Below, piece after piece: positions 1 through 11,500 of a stretch of 64,000 nucleotides of DNA. Source of the stretch: Pontederia crassipes (Eukaryota; Streptophyta; Magnoliopsida; Commelinales; Pontederiaceae); NCBI GenBank assembly GCA_030549335.1, contig CM060196.1, forward strand, positions 73,740,139 through 73,804,138. Direction: 5' to 3'. The position numbers and the translations under genes were made by a program. The notes under the pieces are model-generated. The model saw only the letters and a program-made list of their open reading frames with translations. It had not been told where the DNA came from and made no database searches. How positions within the stretch are numbered: the first letter of the stretch is position 1; every line of letters starts with the position of its first letter.

Positions 1-790
1 ATGCCCGTTTCAGGTCGAATCGGTCGGACCGATCAGTCGGACCGGATAGTAATAAAATATTATATTTAATATAGTATATTAAATTAAGATATTATATTTT
101 GAATATATACCTATAACAAAATGTAATTATACAAAAAATAACAATCATAAATCATAAATTTTAAATTTAAGATTTGATATTAAAATTATTACACACTTAA
201 TAAATGAAAATCTTATTGAATCTCATTATTATATATAAAATTTCTATTCTTTAAATTTTTTATAAATATTTTTTCCAATATATTATGAAAATATTATTAT
301 ATATAATATAATACATATATAATTAACTTACATTATAATATATGTTTATGATATTAAAATTTTGAATAAAATAATAATCCATGAGTTAAAGTTCAAAGTT
401 TAGTAAATTTTAGATCAAATGAAGGAAAAAAGAGCAAGCAAGATATATAAACATAATCCCACATTCATAATAGCAAGGGGATAACTATAAATAAAGAAGG
501 ACACTAGTGGGCTAATGTATTGTTTTATAGAGAAATTCTATTTTTGGATATTTTTTATATTTATTAATAAACTTTATAAAATTAATAATAATAATAATAA
601 AAATTAATTGGCCCAAGAACCGCGGTTCAACTCAATTTTTCCAATTTTGACTAATTTTAACCGATTTTGACCGGTTCTTGATCGGTCTTGACCGATTCAA
701 CTTGGTTCAACTATGGGTCTGATTTTAGGGCTCATAGCAGATCGTGTTAGTGGCCAGTCGACGGTCGGACCGGTCCGGCCTGGCCCTAAT
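1..790. mobile_element. AT-rich MITE-like element with CGGTCGGACCG ends, cut by window start
   Basis: GC-rich subterminal blocks made of CGGTC/GACCG words flank a very AT-rich core (60-600). One block lies at 1-50 and the other at about 605-790, which contains the palindrome GGACCGGTCC and ends CTGGCCCTAA. This layout is typical of non-autonomous hAT-like DNA elements. The left end and target duplication are not visible. Confidence 0.4.
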
Positions 791-951
791 AACATTGCTT
801 CAAGCACACCAAATTTTGGACAAAGTTGAGTCTTGAAAATGTTTATAGAAACATGTTTCTTAGTCGAATAAATATTCATAGAAATTTTGAAAGAATAAAA
901 CATGGTGGAAAATACAAACCGTCTGCAAAGTGAAAAATAGGCGTCACACAC

Positions 952-954
<3 letters not shown>

Positions 955-1015
<61 letters not shown>
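955..1015. repeat. (TA)n microsatellite
   Basis: About 30 uninterrupted TA units. It makes false Tyr-Ile ORFs on both strands. Confidence 0.97.
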
Positions 1016-1022
<7 letters not shown>

Positions 1023-1559
1023 CATAAAATTATCATCATCATCGAAAGAAATTTCACGAAAGAAATGAATTGGTTTCACCTTGGCATTTATAATGTGATA
1101 ATACATAAATGTGATAATACATAAGAAACAAGAATGGAGTGACTAACCATGCAAATTAATAACTGACCATCGATAAAATAAATATGATAGATTAATTTAT
1201 ACTTTAATCAGTTACGGATTGCTAGAGGACACACATTACTGTAATAATGTGCCGAACGTCAATTTATGCTTACATGCGAATTTACTTTTAATATAATATA
1301 GATGGATCATGCAATGAGTAGCATATTATTTCTTTATAGTTATTGGAAAAGAGATCTTTCATCTGATAATGAGGAAAGAATAGTATAAAGATTGTAGGGG
1401 TGACAATAAATGCACCCCTGAATCCACATTTCAAAAGCCGACTTAAGAATTCTCAGATATTTACATATGAAATAAGTAATGCCTAATTGAAAAGCTTCAT
1501 GAAAGTTTATTCCCATCAGAAAAAACAGTTTGGAAGAAAACATTTTTTTGTTCTTTTAT

Positions 1560-2332
1560 TTAGAAAAATAATATTATTTGATTCTATAAGAATATAAATT
1601 TATATCTAGAAATCATACATATTATATATATGAGGAAAAAGTATTTACTCCGAAATTAAATAAACTCCCTGCCAACAAAAAAATAACTGACATTACATTT
1701 ATATTACCACAATTGTGTTTTCATTCCAACTAATTGGATTCGTCGAAGATGCATACGCATGTTTCTTTTATTTACTTTTATTTTCTTCTGTTCAAATAAA
1801 CAGAAAACGAGCATATTCTTTCCTTTTCTGGGTTAAAGAAGAATGCACAACACAAGAATATAAATCTAAAAATAAATAACACTAATATCTAAATTAAAAA
1901 AATACATAATTCAGGTAGGTGAAATTCAAATTCGAGATCTTTGTAAAGGAAAACACAGTTACCGATCCCATTGTCCTGATTCAAAATTAGGACACCTTGA
2001 AACTCTTTTCTCAATAGTACAAAGGAGGTCTATAAAATCGGTAAAACTGAAGGAACCCCTAAATATACAAACTTTCAGGTAATTCAAACCCTCAAGCAAG
2101 CTCACAAACCAAGGTGAAAACCAATGTCCCCAGACGAACTCGACTTTTACTGTACACTGAAAGAGGACTGGCTTGAACTTGATAAACGATAAGCTACTTC
2201 ATTTACACCAATACCAACTTTGGCAACCGCCAAGCGATAGGATCCCGTGCCTGTACCCGACAAGTAATGAATGAAGGGAAATTTGTCTGTCAGATCAAAA
2301 TGCATTCTGGATGCTTCTTTGTCAATGCCACC
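1560..2332 (-). other. Probable XPO4 3' UTR and poly(A) region
   Basis: AT-rich sequence downstream of the XPO4 stop. AATAAA-type signals on the minus strand (TTTATT on plus) occur near 1556, 1767 and 1778. I see no ORF of interest. The transcript end cannot be fixed from sequence alone. Confidence 0.4.
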
Positions 2333-2521
2333 TCAGACAATTGTCATGAAACCCGATATTTCTATCAAAAATGCTTGGAGACTTTTCCTGAATCTGACGC
2401 GCGCTGGCCTGTCGAGGGAAGGAGAGAGCAGGGCTGCACTTGTTAGCGTGTGAAATGCATTTGCCAGTCTCTCTCTTAGGGCAGGATTAGTCTGCCTTTC
2501 CAAAAAGTTCTGTACCATTTG
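2333..2521 (-). CDS. XPO4: XPO4 last coding exon
   Basis: 62 codons and TGA. Carries [20 protein letters not shown] and ends [12 protein letters not shown]. The acceptor is GATACAG. The C-terminal SLDR...RFRKSL pattern fits plant XPO4. Confidence 0.93.
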   Translation of the reverse strand, partial: QMVQNFLERQTNPALRERLANAFHTLTSAALLSPSLDRPARVRFRKSLQAFLIEISGFMTIV

Positions 2522-5500
2522 CTGTATCAATGAAAAAATTGATAAGAGTAAGTACAACATAAAATGGCATACAAGGTTGCTGAAACTATGCTTGATAAGA
2601 AACTTAGAAACACCCAATACTTATTTTCAAACTTGACAAAAAGTGGACAGACAAATTCGTGTATTATAATATTCACTTGTGGGTCTATCTTCATGGTATC
2701 CTCTTTAAGCTAATAGAACAATAAAATTATACAAAAATTTTAAAAAAATATATGTAAATTACAAAGTAGAATGAGCGGTGAGGGTTCAAGGATGGCGTTA
2801 AAATAACCATGTAAAAATTAGAATTCACAAGAATTGAGTTTCTCTCACGTGTTTATGTATGTCAATGTTAATATAGTGAAAGGGGTACAATCATTGGCTT
2901 TTAATGTTTTGTAACTTTGTTATCCTAGTAAATTGTCAGCTTCTGTTTGGCAGACTTATTTTAATCATTCAGGTTTTGTTCATGTTGTGATTCTCCACAT
3001 TCTAACTTCTTGAAGATCGAAGATAATCCAGAATTCTATCAATCACCTAATCCCAATAATTTAAGGTTTTTAAAATGTAGAGTGCCTGTGTATGGAACAT
3101 ACTTTATTTATTTCAGGTTGCATATATTGTAGTAGGTTATTGACAGTTTTAAATGCAAGTAATCAATGAACCAAACTTCACCATTAGATTGACATATATG
3201 TGGCAAATTACAAGTCCAGTGAAGTTAATAAAAAATATCAGGATCAACACTCCACTTCCAGGGCAAAAAGGATGGATATGCAAAATGCCCACTTTGGTTC
3301 TTGCGTATCAAAACATTATCCTTTCTCATGGCATACCCAACGTCAGATTAATGCAAATACCCAGGAAGTCTTAAACCATAATCTCAGGACAAAAGAGGTA
3401 GTGATGGATTATTGATTAATTCTCATTTTCTCTCCATGAAAACACAGGTTATCTTAGAAGGCAGAAAACAGTGTATCTGGCGAGGATGCCCAGTAATTTT
3501 CTTAGGTTGCACTAGTATAACTAGCTGATTTTTTTTTTTTTTGCCTTTTTGCACCTAAATCTGAGTTCATAAAGTAAAATATACATAACATTCCCTGGGG
3601 TACAAGGGACATGGGAGGATAAACAATATTCAGCAAAAACTATATTCAGTAGCCATAATATGCCAACTGCAAAGATATTCAACAAGTGTTTCCATTTTTC
3701 TCTTTTCGAAAGTCATGTTAGGTTTTAATAATCCATCTCATCCTTCTTTTCCTTCGTTTAATTTATGATTTCCCCTTTACTGGTACCTAGAATTACTAGG
3801 AACTACATTCAGGATAAGCTTCTTCTGTTTTTTTTTCTTTTGCATGTAGATTTCTCCATTATACGCAGCTGTGCCAAATGTTAAGAAAATATCATTCCAG
3901 TTAAATAACTGGACAACACAGACTATATCTACAGTATTGGATATCACAAATGTATTTGACTGCATCTATGAAGAGACAGGATACCTGGTAAGAATCTTGG
4001 TCGCATAGAACTAATGGAAGCAGGGCATCAGCTGCAGATCCAGAGAGTTCCATTCTAACATAATCGAAAGAGAAGATAGAGTATGATTATGATAGTATCA
4101 TAACTCACTGTTGACTAACTGGATGATAAGGAAGCATTCTATCACCAAAATGGATGTGATCAACTAAAGTTGCAATAGTGTGACATAGAACTTCCAGAAG
4201 ATAGGTTAAATGACAAATCTAACCTGAAATTTTTAAATAGAAGTGCCAGCACAAGTCTCAGAAAGTAGCTCAACACACTTTCATGCGATCCACCTCTTGA
4301 AAGTTCACTATCAATTGCTTTTGCACTCAATCCTTCTTTACCAACAATTCTCTCTTTATAATGGAAGGAAGCCAGGGCACTTACAGTTATCAAACACTTA
4401 TCAACAATATCTGTGTCCTGTGACATATAAGAACCATGGTAAATGAGTGCATCAATTGTAAGAGAATGTTTTCATGGTCATCAAATGTTAAACAACTGCA
4501 TAAAGTTCCCAATCAACTCAAAATCAAACAATTGATTTATAACCAAATGCAAGTTTATATAAATAAGTATAATAAGTGCAATGAGGGACAAGATCAAGTC
4601 TACTGATATGATGTTTGAGTGACTAACATACATCCAGAATTGCAGAAGTAAATTATAACCCTCACTAGGAGAACCCAAAACTGCTTAAGCTTGTTTAGGA
4701 TTATCAGTATATGAAATTTATAATGCCAACCTTTTTTTTTCTTTGGGGTGGGGAATATAACAATAAAATTCTGAGAAACATTTTCCTGATAGCGAGTCAT
4801 CATTAATTGCATTGCTCAAGTATGATCACTACCCATCACACATGAATTTTCATATTAGGTACAGATTAGTAATAAATATTTTCATGCATTTCATACATCA
4901 TTTAGTAGAATTTCGTTTTCGTTTTTTTTTTCTCCCATTACTTGGTTTAAAGTCTAAAGCTGCTTAAATGATGACCTTTGGGGGCAAAATTACAGAATCT
5001 TTGTCGGCTGTAAATGTAACTTTGGGGACCACTACTATTGTCTGGCCAACACCTGTCCAGAAATCTTTTTCTACTTGTTGCTGCCCTGAGCATTCTGCCA
5101 GGACTCGACAAATGACAATTTCTTTTTTTTTTTGTTTTGAGAAAAAGGATGACCATCAGGGTTGTGGTTGTCATCCAAGTACACACACAGACATATGAAA
5201 GGATCATGTACAAGTGTGGGCTCTCCAGGGGAGAGCGGCAACAAAAAAAGGGAAGATGAACAACAACTATCCGAAACCCCACTCCCCAAGAAGAAAAGAA
5301 TATGTAGTGTAATGTCCTCAACATAACTTTCCACACAAAAATGACTCAGTTACATTGAAGCCATATGAAATAGGTACCAGCCAAAAATGTCACGAGCAGC
5401 GCTCTCAAACGGACCACCAAGGGCCTCGAGTGAAGGGGTGATGCCCATGGTACCAAACCATGCCCACACCTCAAGGGCCACTGGGCGCTCAAAAAACAGG

Positions 5501-8500
5501 TGAGCTATATCCTCCTCGTCCCCTCGGACACCAGGCTCCCATGTGTCACGCCCTTACGCTTCGGATACGAAACACCAGACGTGAGGCTCGACTAACCCTG
5601 CTCGGTCGTCGATCAGCCCTCGTTTGGACGTGCCTTGGACCCCGGCCGTACACGCCCCGGATGCACAACGAAACACCCGCCCAGGAAGAAGAGAGGGAGG
5701 CTAAGAGTTTAGAGGAAAACTAGATAATATTATTGAGCAATCTCAAATTGTCCAGGATGGCCTTACAAGCCTTGATTACATGTCCTTTTATACTACCCAA
5801 GAGAAACAACTCCTAGTCTAAGTTAAGGACCTAATCCTATTATGCATGCAAGCCCTTCTCTAGAAAAACCTCCTTGGAGTAGGAGTAGAAATCCAGCATG
5901 AAGTCCCTGAAGAATTCGGCCCCTTCAAAGTCCATCTTGAAGACAAACTGGCCAGGCCGCCCTCCTGGCGCCCTGCCATGTCTGGGGAGGTGCGCCCGCC
6001 GGGACAAGTCCTAGTCCTACTAGGACTAGGACTGTTTTCCTGTGGCCTCTCCCCATCTTCAGTCCTCCTATGATTAGGACTTCATCTCCAAGTGACCCTC
6101 GATCCAGAAGGAAGCTCCGTCCGCGCCCAAGTCCTATCGACCTAGGAGAGGTCCGAATTCCTATTCCTACTAGGAGTAGGAATCCTTCCGATCCTGCACT
6201 TCTCCACGCGCTCGTCCTCCTACTCACGATAGGAGTCCAAGTCTTCACCTCCAGAAGCTCCTCCCTCCTCATTGGACCTTCGGAGTGTTGGACGACTCCT
6301 ATTCCTACTAGAAGTAGGAATCGCCCCGGCCGCGCCCGCCTCCTCGAGCGCGTGGCCACGCCCGCTAGGGGCGTGCCCTTAGTGGGCAGGAGTGACACAT
6401 GGGATGTGGGGCGACATATGCTTTGCCATGATACAAGGTGAATGTCCCTCGGTCCAGGGTGCACCCCTGCCAAAAGAACTTGCTCCTCAAGGAATCCAGA
6501 TACCTTGGAACATGAGCTGGCAGCCGGAGGACTAATATATAGTAAATCAGAAGCGATGAAAGAACTAACCGGAGAAGAACAAGTCGGCTCCCACGTGATA
6601 GCAATCTCGAACTCCAGCCTTGTAATCTGTACTCCATCCTCCCGATGACCGGGGTCCACTCTCGGAAGCTGAGGGAACCCCAAGTATGTGATCGGCAAGG
6701 AGCCAACCGGGGTGCGGAGCTCAGTAGTGCAATGTGCTGCATCCTCACTTGCCATGCCAAAAGGGATGGAGTACTTGGCATCCAGATATCACCCCAAAGA
6801 GCTCCACCAAAATAGTCACCAGCCTAGCCTCCTAGGCTGACCCCTTGATAACGAACATTGTATCATCCGCGTACTGTAGAGGCGGAAATAGGCTACCGGC
6901 AAATCCGCTGAAAATCCGGCCTTGCAGGAAAGCTGAGCATTTGGCAAGAACATCGACCGCCACAGAAAAAAAAAGCACGGAAGTTTTCCGTATATGGGCT
7001 TTTCCTAGTATTTTACAAGTATAGCTATGGGGTTTTCGGCCAATCTGTCTATTCAACAAATAAATGGAAGTTTTATATATCAATATTTATGGTCTTGGAC
7101 CATAAATAATGATTTTTCCTTAAGAGTTTGGATCCTTGATCAATCCACTTACTTCTATTATGTCGATACTAATTACTACTGTTGGAATTCTGGTTCTTAT
7201 TTATAGTGACAATTATATGTTTTACAATCAAGGATATTTGCGATTTTTTGCTTATATGAGTATTTTTAGTGCTTCCATGTTGGGATTAGTTACCGGTTCC
7301 AATTTGATACAAATTTATATTTTTTGGGAACTGGTGGGAGTTTGTTCCTATTTGCGAGGTTGGGTGCTGGATTGGACAGGTCAGGCTCAGGACCCGTCAA
7401 AGAGGGGTTATTTATTTTTTTTTTTTGAGGAGAAAAGAGGGGTTATTTTGAGATCTGGGGTAGGTGAAGTCATCCACTGCGGGCCCGACACGCGGCCTCT
7501 CCGTGCAGTCTGGTGAGACGTCCGCAGCCGACCAGCAGTGACCTCAGCCCAGGAACCACCGGTCGTCGAGAAATGCAGGAGTGGGAAGATGCTGGTGCCT
7601 GTGCAGATTGTTAAAAAGGCAGCGAGCCGACGTTCCAGCAGTAGCTCGACGACGGCAGACACATCTGAAAGATCAGGAGAGCAGACCGTTGGAACGACGA
7701 GTGAAATCAGCTTCCTGAAGCTGCAAATCACCGCAGACATCTCTGGCCTCTACGAGTGTACTGGAACTCCAAGAACCGTAACAGCGCGCCTGACCATCGG
7801 CGAACCGCCCCACAATTATCGTCTTCTGTCTATGTTCACCAGACTACACGGCCGCAGGGGGGCAGGGGACAGGGCCTGTCGAGGCGAGCCAGGAACCAGC
7901 AGCCATGACGCAGAGGAGATGCGGCTTAGGTGGAAAGGAATGGCTGTCCCAATGTCGGCAATGAACACCATCCGGCGAGCGGCCTGGTCGGGACAGGCGC
8001 CGATGACGTTGCCGACGATGCAGCAGTTAAGAAGGTCGACATTCTTCTGCAATTCTGGTGACCACATGATGATGACAGCCAAGCCTTCATCCACCATCTC
8101 TGGCACAGCAGAAGTCTCAGGGCGTTCATCCACGGAGGTGCGCCGACAAAGGCGGGACCAGGTGCTTCACCGGTGACCTTCGCCCGGCAGTGAAGACATT
8201 GTACCAGAGCAGAGCACAACCAGGCCATGTGACCTGCATCTCCAAGCACCTGTAACAGCAATCTGATCTGAGGTTCTGGCGAGTATGGTGGTGGCGAGCG
8301 AAGGCAAACACGTGATGGTTGTCCATCAGACCACCTGGTGCAGCATCGTGGGGCGCATGAGCAGAACCTAAGCGGCAAAGGCAAGGTGGGGGCATGCGGG
8401 TGGGGGATGCCAGAGACAGAAGGTGGCGACGCCGACAGGGAGCATTGGAGATGGTGACAGTCCGGGAAGGTGGGGATCAATTCCAAATCCTTGGATATTT

Positions 8501-11500
8501 TAAATCACAAATGACTATTTCTAGTTGAATCAGCAGATTCTGATGAGATCAAAGGGCTAAAAATATGCTATAGAGGGAGGAAACCAAGGGGAAAAAGAAG
8601 CTTTTCATCATTTGCTACAGGAAGGAGATGAGGGTCTTCACCTTTTTCTAAGTTTTCTGATACTTCTGTTGCTGCATCTTTGATTCTGTATTGTAGTGAA
8701 AAACTCTTTTTTTTTCTATTTTACTGTCATCGTAACAACCACTGAGTGGATGTTTTCTTCAAATTTGTAAGCCTGGGTGCAATCAGGGTCTATATAAATT
8801 TCCAGATATCATGTGTTTAATAAGAGGGAATTCCAAAATAATAGGGAAATTTCAATAAAGACAACATACTTTTCTTTTGAGGGAAGAAAGGATGATCGTC
8901 AATTTGTGACACCATCCATGTATGTATTACTATTAATAGTTAGAATGTACATGTAAAGCTCCCAAGTGAGAGCATCAAAAGGAGAGAAAACCATGTGAGG
9001 TGGCTACCCGAATCCCCACTCTCGAATAAGAATGGAGAAATGGTGAACAATGTGCTCAAGATAACACCTCTCACCATAAAAGATAGCACGGCTCCGTTGA
9101 AGACATATGGCCCACATAGCCACCAAAAAGATCACCACCTGCATCCTCAAACACTCGTGTCCGTCTCCTCCCCCCTCCTCCCCCTGAGACCTTTGAGTGA
9201 TTGCCGAAACGCCTCTACACCAGAGGGAAGCACCCATGAGTCGTCTGTCTCCATACTGCATGGGCCACTGTGCACTCGAAAAACAGATGTGTGGCGTCCT
9301 CCGCTAGCATGCCGCATAGCCCACAAGAGGTGTCACTGTTGGCTGCCCATGCCGCCCTGTACACCCTGGTAAGAATGCTGTTGCCTCTCAGAAGCCAAGT
9401 GAAGACCTTGACTTTGGGGTGCAGACAGGCTCTCCACGTAAGCCTCTAGTCATCTCTGAGTGAAGTCGTGATCATGCTATCGGGAAAGCACTGAAGGTAA
9501 AGGCTGCAAGCTGACTAGGCATCGGGGTGCCAGACCCATCCATCCGGGCTAGAGGCATCCGGGCATAGAGGTGCAGGTGCTAGAGCCAAAACTCAGAGAA
9601 ACGTCGATCCGAGAGTGAGGATCTGAAGAGAGGGGTCCAAGAGCCACCCCCTGCCCGGACAAGCTAAAATGAATTTCCAAAATAATAGGGAAATTTCAAT
9701 AAAAAACAACAAACTAAAGGGAGGGAGGCGCATGCTAATATGTTCTATACATGGTACTTGATAATTTTGCACGAAGTTGCTAGGATCGAGTTTTGGGTCA
9801 TCATACAACCTTACCACCCAATAGCAGCTTTACGATTTGGCTTCCAACCCAAAGATCAAAATGATAGCATCATCTTCAAGTTGGGATCCAAATCCTTTGG
9901 GTTGTTAATATCCGATGTTGTATGATGCAATCATTGACTTTGAAGCCTCATCATATCCTCTGGAGAAAGTGGTGCTCCATGCAGGATCTCAGCTTGCACT
10001 GTTCACAACTGATTTTTTTAAGAGCCATGCGCCAAGACAATCAAAGACACATAAGTAAGGGCACACAAGAACAGGAGAGGACGTCAAATTAAGGGCCTTG
10101 ATGAGTGAAGACAACTCAATGATGTAGTCATCCCTGCACACAGCATGATTGTTCAGATCACTTGCAGGATTGTGATATCTCACGATCTTTTGCAAGGTCC
10201 TTGATCTCGTTTCAAGGCAAGGATCGAAATGGTAGGATCGTTCAGGCTCACTTTGATTGTAAGACCAACGATCTCACCTCATGATAAAAATATTTTATTT
10301 ATTCTTTTTTTAGTAAAAATGGTAACCTAAACCTAATTACTAATTGTATCTTACAAGTCTGGGAAGGCCATTACAGCAACCAGAGTGACTCTTCCTTTTA
10401 TCTTCACTCTATATTAAGCTTTCAGATGTCATCCAAAAATTTGTTTGCACTAGAAACACAAGCATGCATATGTGTGTACAAGAAACAGCATAGTATCGAC
10501 TATCGATGATGTAATTATAGGAACTCACTTCTAGGAAAATGACTGCGGCCAATATAAAGTTGGCATTTCTTATGTTGGCTTAGATAATGCCGTACCAAGA
10601 GAAACATGTACCTGATGATGACAACCAAAGTTAAGGCTCTTAATTATATGTTCAAATGCTTCCTTGTTCAGATGCACAACCTTCTCAGGATAAACTTCTA
10701 ACAAGTGTGCAACAAGTGCAAAATACTGAAAACAGAACACAGATTCAGAAACTACCACATCGAGATGAATTTGTTCCACAAGTAATGTAAAAAGAATCTT
10801 ACATCACGGCATAACTTTGGGTACTTCAGAAGGTCCAAAGATATTAGAGGTGTAACAATATGCAGACCAACATAGATGACCTGCATAGTGAAGTAAATAC
10901 GAATACATTAACAAAGCTGGCTTTAAATGAATAAATCTGGATGTCTATACCATTGATAGACATCCTATTCCCTCTCAAAAACAGAAATAACCTGCAAAGT
11001 GATGTAATAAGAGTCTTCAAAAAAAAAGATAAGCACGACATCCAGGTTAAACCACTGCAAACTCACCTCAGAAATATCTGGACAATCTGCCTCCTCAGAA
11101 ATCGATGAAAAATCAACCTGCAAATATACAATATGAACAAGTGAGTTTCTGAAGAAATCAGGAACCAAATCTGTAGTTTCAAAACAACCACATACCAGAT
11201 CCTTTGAACAGATATTTCTGAGAAGATGAAGCAAAGCACGCAAATCCTTGTATTTCTCAGTTTGTGCCTCACTTTGCAGACTAGAAGACAGAGATAGAGA
11301 TATCTGTTGATACCAAACATTCACATATAAGAATACTGTTGCTTTGTAACTAGAAGCTGTAGAGCTCCAATTTGGGGTGGGATTGCTACTAAAATTTTTG
11401 GAGCAGTTATCTGCTCTACGCCATATTTTGTTGCATTTGTTTAAGACATACAGAAATCTCAATCAATTGAAAATATTTTCTAGATAACTTCAGAGAAGAT

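Larger units (their letters stand above)
5120..8490 (-). mobile_element. L1-type LINE, antisense, broken by two insertions
   Basis: Read on the minus strand. 8490-7360 looks like ORF1, with remains of a CYRC...GHMAW..C zinc knuckle split between frames near 8250. From 6985 comes the reverse transcriptase with LQYADDTMF (about 6880), then the C-terminal [11 protein letters not shown] block. A zinc-binding tail with EEDIAHLFF lies near 5510. The 3' end near 5130 has the stem-loop pair GGATGAC/GTCATCC followed by an A-run (T-run on plus). The endonuclease and RT fingers are missing where plastid DNA now sits, and the middle is interrupted by the insertion at 5544-6397. Many frameshifts; dead. 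Confidence 0.75.

Noticed and set aside
697-1124. Tyr-Ile repeat proteins on both strands
   Set aside because: Artefacts of the TA microsatellite.
4111-4200. Possible extra XPO4 exon (open minus frame with [16 protein letters not shown] and a GTGAGT donor)
   Set aside because: No acceptor gives a compatible phase, and exons 25 and 26 already join perfectly to give the conserved [15 protein letters not shown].
7136-7516. A plastid NDH gene as a functional CDS
   Set aside because: Only ~75 residues of the ndhF core, frameshifted and embedded in a LINE; a nuclear plastid insertion.
7538-8176. 212-codon plus-strand ORF rich in Arg and Ser
   Set aside because: It is the opposite strand of the antisense L1 ORF1 region and has no family features.
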